DNA of 64,000 nt from UBA6623 sp965217195 (GTDB lineage: Bacteria; Acidobacteriota; Terriglobia; Bryobacterales; UBA6623), in the NCBI GenBank assembly GCA_965217195.1, contig CBDCHL010000003.1:186001-250000 (forward strand), in the 5' to 3' direction. The position numbers were made by a program, and so were the translations under genes. The notes under the pieces were generated by a model that worked only from the letters and a program-made list of their open reading frames with translations, ran no database searches and was not told the origin of the DNA. Of this stretch, positions 8,282 through 15,488 are shown one piece after another (the stretch's first letter is position 1; each line of letters starts with the position of its first letter).

Positions 8282-8741
8282 CGCTAGAGAGGAACCGGGA
8301 CGGTTTCGAGGATTTCTTCGAGGGCTTGGGTGCTGCGCTCGCCGGCGTGGCCGCTTCCAAACCGCGTGTCGGGTGCGGAGCGATGGGCGAACACGGGAAC
8401 AGCCAGCCGTTTCACGTGGTGCGGCGTGCAGTAATCCAGCCCCTCCATTAACGCCAGCGCCTGCGCGGCCCGGTAGAGCGCGATCGATCCTCGCGGGCTT
8501 ACGCCCAGCGCCAGCCGTTCGTGATCGCGGGTTTTCTCTACGATTGCCATGAGGTAATCGACGACGGCGTCATCGACGCGCACTTGCTCGACCTGCGCCT
8601 GTAGCTCGGCAACGTCGTGCGCTTCGGCGACCGGCTCGACGCGGCTTGCGAGCTCAGCGTGGTTCGACCGCAGAATCTCGCGCTCGCTCGCCGGGTCCGG
8701 ATAACCCATCTGAATCCGCATTAAGAAACGGTCCAACTGCG
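8282..8741 (-). repeat. 460-bp duplicated moxR 3' segment, copy 1
   Basis: Matches 11391-11850 base for base in length, with no gaps and about 26 differences counted by eye (about 94% identical). Both copies are in the same orientation and flank the sulfatase and isochorismatase genes. Homology stops abruptly at CAACTGCG on the upstream side. Confidence 0.9.
8284..8741 (-). pseudogene. Truncated MoxR-family ATPase (C-terminal part only)
   Basis: Encodes the last ~150 residues of the MoxR ATPase found complete at 11393-12352, starting at QLDRFLMRIQMGYPDPASER and ending at the same stop codon. The Walker A and B motifs are missing, so it cannot be an active ATPase. Upstream of 8741 the frame stays open to 8886, but the residues there are unrelated to MoxR. 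The few amino-acid differences (for example RSNHAEL versus RTNHPAL) against about 26 base differences show that most changes are silent, so the copy was either kept in frame by selection for some time or truncated recently. Confidence 0.85.
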
Positions 8742-8934
8742 CAACCCTTGCCAGCAAGCGAGGATTCAGCCCCGCGACGACTTGCCTACGACCGGCAAAC
8801 TCGAAAGTGTTGGTGGAATCGGGAACCCTTTTTTCACCACGACAGCGGTCGCGATACAATGTTGTCCTGCCCACCATTTCAGGCACAACTTCGACAACGA
8901 ATCGTCACTGAAAGATTACTAGAATGTCCTCGTC

Positions 8935-10326
8935 ATGAACTCACTCATCCGCACCGTTCTCCTGTTACTTGCCCTCACTGCCCTATCAGTGGCCCAAGAC
9001 TGGCCGCCGAACGTGGTTGTTATTTTCGGCGACGACATTGGCTACGGCGACGTCGGCGTCTTCGGACACCCCACGATCCAGACTCCCAACCTGGATCGCA
9101 TGGCACACGAAGGCCAAAAGTGGACCAGTTTTTATGCGGCGGCGAGTGTCTGTACGCCAAGCCGTGCGGGGCTGCTCACCGGCCGGCTCCCCGTCCGCAG
9201 CGGCATGATGCACGGTCGCATCCGAGTCCTTTATCCCGAGTCTTGGAGCGGCCTGCAACAGAGCGAAGTGACCATCGCGGAGATGCTCAAGCAGAAGAAC
9301 TACGCAACCCGGCATGTGGGCAAATGGCACCTCGGCCACCTCCCAGACTATCTGCCAACGAAGCAGGGGTTCGACTCCTATTTCGGCATTCCGTATTCGA
9401 ACGACATGGACGCGACCGAACCAACCGCGGCCGCAAGGAGACACGCGCTCCTCAACCCGACGAAGATCGACTACTGGAACGTCCCGCTGATGCGCGACGA
9501 GGAAGTAATCGAGCGCCCAGCCAACCAATTTACGATCACAAGACGATACACCGAAGCAGCGGTCATGTTTATTGATGCCAACAAGGAAAAGCCCTTCTTT
9601 CTCTACTTCGCCCACACGATGATGCACGTGCCGCTGTTTCGCTCGAAAGCGTTCGAGGGGCGCAGCATAGCCGGCATTTTCGGGGACGCGATGGAAGAGG
9701 TGGACTGGTCGGTCGGGCAGGTGCTCGACACCATCCGCAAGCACGGTCTTGAGGAAAACACGCTGGTCGTCTTTACTTCCGACAACGGCCCTTGGCTGAC
9801 CTTCGGCACACACGGCGGATCGGCCGGTCCGCTCAAGGAAGGGAAGGGCTCGACCTGGGAAGGCGGCATGCGCGAACCAACGATCATGTGGTGGCCGGGC
9901 ACGATCAAGGCCGGCACGACCGTCAACGAGATGGGCTCGACACTCGACCTAATTGCGACCATCGCAAGCATCAGCGGGACAAAATTGCCCGACGACCGTA
10001 AGCTGGACAGCTACGATCTAACGCCGGCGATGAAAGGTACCGGACCGAGTCCGCGTAAGGAAATGTTCTACTGGCGCGGTACTGAGTTATTCGCCGCCCG
10101 CATGGGTGACTACAAGGCGCACTTCTTCACGCGGACCGGCTACCGCGACCGCGGCGAGACGCGGCAGACCCCGCCGCTGCTCTATCACCTGGGCCACGAC
10201 CCTGGCGAAAAGCATGACATTTCGCGCGAGAACCCGGACATCATCGCCAGGATCACGGAGATGGCTCGCAAGCACAAAAGTGGCATTGACGAGGTCGAGA
10301 ACCAGTTGGCGAAGATCAATCGCTAG
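8935..10326 (+). CDS. Secreted sulfatase (arylsulfatase family)
   Basis: 463-aa sulfatase that should hydrolyse sulfate esters in the periplasm or outside the cell. A signal peptide (residues 1-20, cut after SVA) precedes PNVVVIFGDDIGYGD (metal-binding Asp33-Asp34). The modification motif CTPSRAGLLTG has Cys73, which must be converted to formylglycine by a separate maturase not present in this window. Later metal and active-site segments are VGKWHLGH near residue 140 and FTSDNGPW near residue 282. Length is typical. It lies between the two copies of the moxR 3' repeat and may have arrived with that rearrangement. The substrate, whether polysaccharide sulfate or aryl sulfate, cannot be told. 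Confidence 0.93.
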   Translation: MNSLIRTVLLLLALTALSVAQDWPPNVVVIFGDDIGYGDVGVFGHPTIQTPNLDRMAHEGQKWTSFYAAASVCTPSRAGLLTGRLPVRSGMMHGRIRVLYPESWSGLQQSEVTIAEMLKQKNYATRHVGKWHLGHLPDYLPTKQGFDSYFGIPYSNDMDATEPTAAARRHALLNPTKIDYWNVPLMRDEEVIERPANQFTITRRYTEAAVMFIDANKEKPFFLYFAHTMMHVPLFRSKAFEGRSIAGIFGDAMEEVDWSVGQVLDTIRKHGLEENTLVVFTSDNGPWLTFGTHGGSAGPLKEGKGSTWEGGMREPTIMWWPGTIKAGTTVNEMGSTLDLIATIASISGTKLPDDRKLDSYDLTPAMKGTGPSPRKEMFYWRGTELFAARMGDYKAHFFTRTGYRDRGETRQTPPLLYHLGHDPGEKHDISRENPDIIARITEMARKHKSGIDEVENQLAKINR

Positions 10327-10544
10327 GATTCGCAACCCGGTCGGCGACCGACTTCGCGCCCAGAGGTGCGTCCATTATGCGATGTAGATCCGCCCGAACG
10401 GCGCAGCGTTTACGAAAGCGAGAGCTTGTATATCCGCGTCGCGTAAATTGACTCGGCGCAGTCAAATCAAAGCCGCCTCAAGTGTACTCTGCCGCAACTC
10501 ATTGTCGTTCAGTCTTCGGCCCAACCAAGAGCGTCTGTATTCGC

Positions 10545-11258
10545 TCATAACCAGCTCAGGACTTCTTGGGTGCTCATTGTGAATCCCCAGACACGTCGAA
10601 ACATGAGCATTGCGGCCTCGTGGCTGCCGGTGTCGATGGTCGTGCAAGCGTCCTCGGCGATGATCACGTGGAAGCCCCGGTCCGCGGCGTCGAGGGCCGT
10701 CGTGAAGACGCACATGTCGGAGGCAATCCCGGCGATTACAAGGGTCTCGATCTTCATGTTGCGAAGGTGGAGATCGATGCCTGTTGAGTGGAAAGCGCTG
10801 CTGGTGTTCTTATCGAGAAGCAGTTCATCGGGTCGAGGCTCGAGCCGAGTGTCGATTTGATGGTCGGGTGTGCCTGTCGCAGCCAAGTGACCGGATTGGC
10901 CGTGCGAGGCGGCGAGTGCAGTCTGCTCACGGCTCCGGCGGCGTTCGGCCAGATCCGAACCGTCAGGTAGCAGACTGCCGTGGCGGGTAAAGATCACGCG
11001 CCGCCCGAGACGGCGGAACTCCGAGAGGAGCGCCTGCGTCTGATCGAGCGCCTTCTCGGCCCGGCCACGATAGGCGTCGAAGAGCTCGGGGTCGTGCAAC
11101 TTCAAACTGTGCACGAGCGCGCCGGTGGGAGCAATGCAGTAGTTCTGCATGTCAATGACGCACAACGCCGTCCTTTCTTGATCCAGCGATAGGTTGAAAC
11201 CCAGGCAGGAGTTAGGCCATTGGTCGTCGTCCAAGAAACGGATGGTCTTACCGGGCAT
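10545..11258 (-). CDS. Isochorismatase-like cysteine hydrolase
   Basis: 237-aa member of the isochorismatase/nicotinamidase-like hydrolase superfamily. The three catalytic residues are visible: Asp36 in CVIDMQNYC, Lys150 in LLLDKNTSSAF and nucleophile Cys183 in GIASDMCVFTTALDAADRGF, with the usual cis-peptide neighbourhood before it. Family members hydrolyse amides or vinyl ethers such as nicotinamide, N-carbamoyl compounds or isochorismate; the exact substrate is open. No signal peptide. The gene is convergent with the sulfatase and separated from moxR by about 130 bp. Confidence 0.88.
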   Translation of the reverse strand: MPGKTIRFLDDDQWPNSCLGFNLSLDQERTALCVIDMQNYCIAPTGALVHSLKLHDPELFDAYRGRAEKALDQTQALLSEFRRLGRRVIFTRHGSLLPDGSDLAERRRSREQTALAASHGQSGHLAATGTPDHQIDTRLEPRPDELLLDKNTSSAFHSTGIDLHLRNMKIETLVIAGIASDMCVFTTALDAADRGFHVIIAEDACTTIDTGSHEAAMLMFRRVWGFTMSTQEVLSWL

Positions 11259-11390
11259 AAAGGTTTCCTTCCAGGAGCAAGGTTATCGGAAGGCCGGGCC
11301 GGGTAGCAAGAGCCGTATCTGCGGGGTCTCACGCAACTCTCTCTTGATCAGAGAATTGGACAATTGGCCCGTGTTGTCGCCATGACTCTT

Positions 11391-11850
11391 CGCTAGAGAG
11401 GGACCGGCACCGTTTCTAGAATCTCTTCGAGCGCTTGGGTGCTTCGCTCGCCGGCGTGGCCGCTTCCGAACCGCGTGTCGGGTGCGGAGCGATGGGCGAA
11501 GACGGGAACAGCCAGCCGTTTCACGTGGTGCGGCGTGCAGTAATCCAGCCCTTCCATTAACGCCAGCGCCTGGGCGGCCCGGTAGAGCGCAATCGAACCT
11601 CGCGGGCTTACGCCCAGCGCCAGCCGTTCGTGATCGCGCGTCTTCTCTACGATTGCCATCAGGTAATCGACAACGGCGTCATCGACGCGCACTTGCTCGA
11701 CCTGCGCCTGTAGCTCGGTAACGTCGTGCGCTTCGGCGACCGGCTCGACGCGGCTTGCAAGCGCAGGGTGGTTCGTCCGCAAGATCTCGCGCTCGCTCGC
11801 CGGGTCCGGATAACCCATCTGAATCCGCATCAAGAAACGGTCCAACTGCG
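11391..11850 (-). repeat. 460-bp duplicated moxR 3' segment, copy 2
   Basis: The 3' half of the intact moxR gene, about 94% identical and collinear with 8282-8741. The 2649 bp between the copies carry the sulfatase and isochorismatase genes, so homologous recombination between the copies would delete both. Confidence 0.9.
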
Positions 11851-12352
11851 ACTCCGGCAGCGGATACGTCCCGTGATACTCGATCGGGTTTTGGGTGGCG
11901 ACCACCATAAAGGGTTCCGGCAGCGGGTACGAGCGCCTTTCGATGGTAACCTGACGCTCATTCATGGCTTCGAGCAGAGCGGATTGCGTTTTGGGCGTGG
12001 TGCGATTGATTTCGTCGGCCAACAGAACATTGGTGAAGATCGGACCAGGCTTGAACTCGAATTCCTCGCGTCCCGCGCTATAAACGGTAACGCCCAAGAC
12101 ATCGCTCGGCAGCATGTCGCTGGTGAACTGGATACGGTGAAAACTGCACGCAAGACTCTTCGCCAGCGTCTGGGCCAGCGTCGTCTTGCCCACGCCTGGA
12201 ACGTCTTCGATCAGGAGATGACCGCGCGCGAGCAAGCAAACGACCGCCAGCCGAACGGCTTCCGGTTTCCCGCGAATCACCGAGGCAAGCGACTGCTCGA
12301 TAGCCGCCGCCTTCTCGAAAACCGCCGGGACTGTCGATGGTTCGACCGCCAT
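11393..12352 (-). CDS. MoxR-family AAA+ ATPase
   Basis: 319 aa, full length for the family. Walker A is GVGKTT at residues 53-58, Walker B is LLADEINRTTPKTQSALLEA with Asp113-Glu114, and the sensor region is VVATQNPIEYHGTYPLPESQ. The C-terminal lid ends with RRSPRG-like SPRGSIALYRAAQALAL. MoxR ATPases act as chaperone-like motors, usually with a DUF58 protein and VWA-domain partners encoded beside them; none is present here, so the gene appears orphaned. Its 3' half is duplicated at 8282-8741. Confidence 0.92.
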   Translation of the reverse strand: MAVEPSTVPAVFEKAAAIEQSLASVIRGKPEAVRLAVVCLLARGHLLIEDVPGVGKTTLAQTLAKSLACSFHRIQFTSDMLPSDVLGVTVYSAGREEFEFKPGPIFTNVLLADEINRTTPKTQSALLEAMNERQVTIERRSYPLPEPFMVVATQNPIEYHGTYPLPESQLDRFLMRIQMGYPDPASEREILRTNHPALASRVEPVAEAHDVTELQAQVEQVRVDDAVVDYLMAIVEKTRDHERLALGVSPRGSIALYRAAQALALMEGLDYCTPHHVKRLAVPVFAHRSAPDTRFGSGHAGERSTQALEEILETVPVPL

Positions 12353-12450
12353 GACCTATTCATGATACTGAGTAGCGGCGAGCCGCCGGCTCACCCAAGC
12401 TCGACTCGCCCATAGCTTGCCGGCAGATGTTAAAGGTTTGCAAAGTAGGT

Positions 12451-12480
12451 TTTACTTCCATTTAACGGCCTCGATATACC
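12451..12480 (+). promoter_or_regulatory. Possible sigma-70-type promoter for the first Spy-like gene
   Basis: TTTACT at 12451-12456 and TATACC at 12475-12480 are spaced by 18 bp, about 70 bp upstream of the ATG at 12554, in a stretch clearly richer in A and T than its surroundings. This is a visual match only. Confidence 0.25.
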
Positions 12481-12553
12481 CTTCCGGGTTATTCTGACGT
12501 CTCAACAAGTGAACGTCATTATCACTGACCGAGATTTCAGGAAGGAGAAAGCG

Positions 12554-13126
12554 ATGAAAACGTGGATAGCAGTAGCGATGACCTGCCTCATCACAGCCGG
12601 GACCGCCCTGGCTCAAGACGGCTTCGGAGATCGGCCTCGGCGATCGCCGGACGCGCTGATAGAAGCCCTCAATCTGACCCCGGAACAGCTAGACTCGCTT
12701 CGAGACCTGCGTCGTTCGCAATTCGAGGCCATGCGTCCGATTCGCGGCGAAATGCGCGAGCTCGGTCGGCAGCTTCGCGAAGAGATGTCGAAAGAGAGTC
12801 CCAGCCCAACGGCAGCCGGGCAATCCCTGGTTGACATGAAAGGCAAGCGGGACGAGATCAAAGCCCTGATGCAGCAGTTTCAAGAGCAAGCTCGCGGCCT
12901 GCTCGATGAGAACCAAAACGCGGCTTTGAACGAATTAGAAAGTGGGCGCGAATTGGGCCAAGCCATTCGACAGGCCACGGGCCTGGGGCTTCTCGATCGC
13001 CCGGAGCGTGGGCTTCGCGGCGCCGGAGGTCCGGGTGGTTTCGGCGGGCGCCAGCACGACATGCGGCGCTTCTTTGGCGGACGCCGCGGAGGGTTTGGCG
13101 GCGGAGACGGTGAAGCTTCGTTCTAA
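12554..13126 (+). CDS. Spy/CpxP-like periplasmic protein (LTPEQ motif)
   Basis: 190 aa. The signal peptide MKTWIAVAMTCLITAGTALA is followed by a helical domain with the LTPEQLDSLRDLRRSQ motif, typical of the Spy/CpxP/zinc-resistance-type family of periplasmic chaperone or metal-stress proteins. A second helix pair (residues 90-125) follows, then GLGLLDRP and a Gly/Arg-rich tail (residues 150-190) of low complexity. The ATG at 12554 is chosen because AGGAAGGAGAAA precedes it and the signal peptide begins there. It is the first of two tandem Spy-like genes; the second (13252) is broken by an IS element. Confidence 0.82.
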   Translation: MKTWIAVAMTCLITAGTALAQDGFGDRPRRSPDALIEALNLTPEQLDSLRDLRRSQFEAMRPIRGEMRELGRQLREEMSKESPSPTAAGQSLVDMKGKRDEIKALMQQFQEQARGLLDENQNAALNELESGRELGQAIRQATGLGLLDRPERGLRGAGGPGGFGGRQHDMRRFFGGRRGGFGGGDGEASF

Positions 13127-13251
13127 GCCGACCTCACGTCGAATCAACCGAGTCGATCGCGCAAACCTCGGGTCCGGGACTCGTCATAAAGAGCGCCCGG
13201 ACCCGATAGAGCCATAATCAAGTACTCAACACCCAAGGAGAACTCAACAAA

Positions 13252-13671
13252 ATGAAACGCAGGTTACTCACATTACTCTCTTGCTCTATCCTTCTTCTCC
13301 CGGCCGCCGCATGGGCGCAAGCGCGGGACGGAGAGGGACCCAGGCCCGTGGACCCGCAACTCGCCGGTCTTGCTCCGCTAGTCCAGTTTCTGGAACTGGG
13401 TGAAGAACAGATGCAAGCCTTGATCGCCTTCCAGCGCGAACGCGGGGAGCAGCTCCAGCCCTTTTTCCGCGCTTTGGGGGAAAACGCTCGCGCCATGCGT
13501 GAGGCGCTTGCCTCGGACACACCGGACCCCACCACAGTTGGGCAACTTACGCTCGACGCTCAGCGCATCCGTCGCGAGTTGCAGGAAGCGATCGCGCAGC
13601 AGCGTGAGGCGGCGCCGTCGGCTCTGAACCTGGCCCCGGACCAGGTGGACAAACTACTGAGTCTCGCATAA
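13252..13671 (+). pseudogene. Spy-like periplasmic protein, 3' end cut off by IS630
   Basis: The remaining 139 residues comprise a signal peptide (MKRRLLTLLSCSILLLPAAAWA, cut before QARD), a helix with LELGEEQMQALIAFQRERGE and a second repeat-like helix ending LNLAPDQVDKLLS. The last codons and the stop (CTCGCATAA, reading LA-stop) come from the left inverted repeat of the IS element at 13663. The natural end is probably the in-frame fragment to the right of the IS (see 14745), where LRVFPIAGIAAGLNLIEG matches the position of IRQATGLGLLDRP in the intact paralogue. The truncated protein may still be exported. Confidence 0.7.
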
Positions 13672-13678
13672 TATACTG

Positions 13679-14170
13679 TCAATCGAGACAAAGAGAAGAC
13701 TGTTTCCAGAAAGCGGTAATCAAGCGCGGTTTGCGGCGCATTCGCCGCAGCGCTTTGCGGGCGCGCTCGTCGAGTTCCCAGTAGTCCTTCGGGCAGACGT
13801 TGGGCAACTCGTGCTGCTTCCAGTACGCCCAAATGTATTCCACCGGGTTCAACTCCGGCGCATAGGGCGGCAAGTACTCCGTTGCGATGTGATCCTCGGA
13901 GAGCTGGATGAACTCCCGCACCAGGCGGCTGCGGTGCGCCGGCAGCCGGTCCCAGACGATCAGCAGTGGGCCGTCGATGTGGCGCACCAAAGCCTTCAGG
14001 AAGTCGATGACCTCCAGCTCGCCGATCGCGCCGGGATAGAGCCGGAAGTAAAAGTTGCGCAACGTCAGCCCGGCCGACACCGACAGCTTGTCCCAGTTGA
14101 AGTTGAACTCCAACACCGGTGTCTCGCCGCGCGGCGCCCAGGTGCGGCAACGATGCGGCTTCTGACTCAA
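13679..14170 (-). CDS. IS630-family transposase, C-terminal (DDE) part
   Basis: 163 aa reading KPHRCRTWAPRGETPVLEF, then LLIVWDRLPAHRS (second catalytic Asp) and YAPELNPVEYIWAYWKQHE (catalytic Glu), the standard DDE catalytic half of IS630/Tc1-mariner-type transposases. The first Asp (F-I-D-E-S-G) lies just upstream, in the reading frame reached by shifting from the N-terminal part at the A8 run, so the active enzyme is expected to be a fusion of both parts of about 340 aa. Confidence 0.88.
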   Translation of the reverse strand: MSQKPHRCRTWAPRGETPVLEFNFNWDKLSVSAGLTLRNFYFRLYPGAIGELEVIDFLKALVRHIDGPLLIVWDRLPAHRSRLVREFIQLSEDHIATEYLPPYAPELNPVEYIWAYWKQHELPNVCPKDYWELDERARKALRRMRRKPRLITAFWKQSSLCLD

Positions 14171-14730
14171 TCCGCTTTCGTCGATGAAGACGATCGTACG
14201 TTCTTCTTTGCGGGCTTTTTTTTAATGGCCGGCCAAGTCTTGCGCTGCCAGCCGCGGATGGCCTCTTCGTTGCGCTCCCGCGCTTTGCCGACGGGCCGTT
14301 GCGGGCTCCAACCGAGCGCCCGCAGGATCTTCCAGACATGGCCCTCGTGATAGCGCACGCCGAACTCGTCTCCGATCAGACGAGCGACCCGCGGACAGCT
14401 CCACAGCGGCGTCGGGAAGCCGTGCGCCTCGGGGCCTTCCAGCAGCAACGCCTCGAGGCGTTCGAGCTGCGCGGCGTCCAACAGCGGCTTACGGCCGGCG
14501 CGGCCGGCCTGGCGCAACCCGGCTTCGCCGTCACGCCGGTATCGTCGCAGCCACTCGCTGACGCTTTGCCGCGCGACCTTCAATCGCCTCGCTGTCTCGG
14601 ACTGACTACAGCCTTGCTCGACCAACCGGATCGCTTTGAAACGGCGCTTCTCCAGGGCCTCGAAATCCCGCCGTACGCCTTTTGTATTTCCCATACATAC
14701 AAAGACGTACGTACCCCAAAAAGGTGTCAC
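14167..14730 (-). CDS. IS630-family transposase, N-terminal (HTH) part
   Basis: 187 aa. It has a helix-turn-helix of the winged type: RFKAIRLVEQGCSQSETARR followed by LKVARQSVSEWLRRYRRDGE and then GLRQAGRAGRKPLL, the usual IS630 DNA-binding domain. A second domain ends EEAIRGWQRKTWPAIKKK. The true start may be the ATG at 14694 (MGNTKGVRR). The frame closes shortly after an A8 run (14223-14216 on the minus strand), where slippage or frameshifting would join it to the DDE part. Confidence 0.88.
   Translation of the reverse strand: MTPFWGTYVFVCMGNTKGVRRDFEALEKRRFKAIRLVEQGCSQSETARRLKVARQSVSEWLRRYRRDGEAGLRQAGRAGRKPLLDAAQLERLEALLLEGPEAHGFPTPLWSCPRVARLIGDEFGVRYHEGHVWKILRALGWSPQRPVGKARERNEEAIRGWQRKTWPAIKKKPAKKNVRSSSSTKAD
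14216..14223 (-). promoter_or_regulatory. A8 slippage/frameshift site in the transposase
   Basis: Eight consecutive A on the coding strand sit where the two transposase frames must be joined. After the shift the product reads through the F-I-D-E-S-G motif into KPHRCRTW. Homopolymer slippage or -1 frameshifting at such runs is a known way for IS elements to limit transposase. Confidence 0.6.
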
Positions 14731-14744
14731 TTTATTTTGCGAGA

Positions 14745-15078
14745 TTCAATAGGCGTCTTGCAGACGTCGTTGCGCGTTTTCCCGATCGCGGGAATCGCCG
14801 CCGGGTTGAATCTTATTGAGGGTTCGAGCGCCCTTGGAGGGATATTCGGAGGAGTCATCACGAGTGTCCCCGGTTTCGTCCAACGACCCGGTCCGGGTTT
14901 TGTCGAAGGAGACTTCTCCGATGAACTTATGATGAGCAGGGACATGGCACACGAACGGGCCGAGGAGTTTCAGATGCGCTTTGAAGGCCTCGAAGCCGAG
15001 GTCGATCGCATTGGCCGCAACGTCGATCGTGTGTCGCTTCGGATCGGACTGATTCCCATACGGGCGGCCGACGAGTAG
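14745..15078 (+). pseudogene. Displaced 3' end of the Spy-like gene
   Basis: Immediately right of the IS630 element, in a frame ending at 15078, the sequence reads LQTSLRVFPIAGIAAGLNLI then EGSSALGGIFGGVITSVPG. The A-x-GLNLI-E-G segment matches the end of the helical domain in Spy-like proteins (GLGLLDRP in the upstream paralogue) and is followed by a Gly-rich tail. I take this as the original C-terminus cut off from 13252-13671. Beyond about 14900 the identity is uncertain: the opposite strand also has a well-behaved frame (15090-14746). Confidence 0.5.
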
Positions 15079-15488
15079 CACTGGTCTCATCGCGGTCGGG
15101 CAACCGACAAGGTCCGATACTACGCCTGGGATAGAGGGGCGTGGGAGAAAACGGGTCGATTGCGTCGCGGCAGGCGCTCGAGCCGTCGTCTCCGGCGCCC
15201 TGAGGCGGTTTAGGGACGGCCGGGGCGCGGACCTGTCGGCACGAGTGCCGACACGGCACGCAAGAGTGCGTGCGCCACGTCGAGTCGTCGAAGTTTTGGG
15301 TCAGTGGGGCCACCGGCCGCGCCGGCTCGATCGACTGAGAAACTGGGTCGGTCGGCTCGCGGGGAGAAGACCGCGCCGCGAGGCGGCGCGGCTCGGGAGG
15401 TCGAAAACTTGATTTCGTTGCAGCCGGCTTTTGATCTCCTGTTGCGGATCCGCCATCACACGGCCGAAATTCGAAGTTTCGGGTCAGG
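15079..15488. other. Intergenic region with hairpin repeats
   Basis: No supported gene. It contains one copy of hairpin repeat family I (15233-15282) and a further GC-rich inverted repeat around 15370-15390 (CCGCGCCGC and GCGGCGCGG), upstream of the 3' end of lnt. Short frames across it are hairpin-derived. Confidence 0.5.
15233..15282 (-). repeat. Hairpin repeat family I, copy A
   Basis: Two adjacent hairpins: TGTCGGCAC and GTGCCGACA around a 2-base loop, then GGCACGCA and TGCGTGC. The same two-hairpin unit occurs at 42606-42660 and 50781-50832 with changed but still complementary stems. A diverged relative is at 22231-22285. Confidence 0.75.

Larger units (their letters stand above)
13663..14744 (-). 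mobile_element. IS630-family insertion sequence
   Basis: About 1.08 kb, bounded by imperfect inverted repeats: CTCGCATAATATACTGTCA at 13663-13681 and, on the other strand, CTCGCAAAATAAAGTGACA at 14744-14726 (14 or 15 of 19 positions match). It contains a two-frame transposase read on the minus strand. IS630 elements normally duplicate TA at the target; a TA pair directly flanking these ends is not obvious, so the exact tips may be a few bases off. It interrupts a Spy-like gene. Confidence 0.85.

Noticed and set aside
14746..15090. Minus-strand frame with GPFVCHVPAHHKFIGEVSF, resembling a copper-binding loop
   Set aside because: Codon use is good, but no other cupredoxin features are present, and the plus strand carries a better explained Spy-like C-terminus over the first part. 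Left open rather than called.
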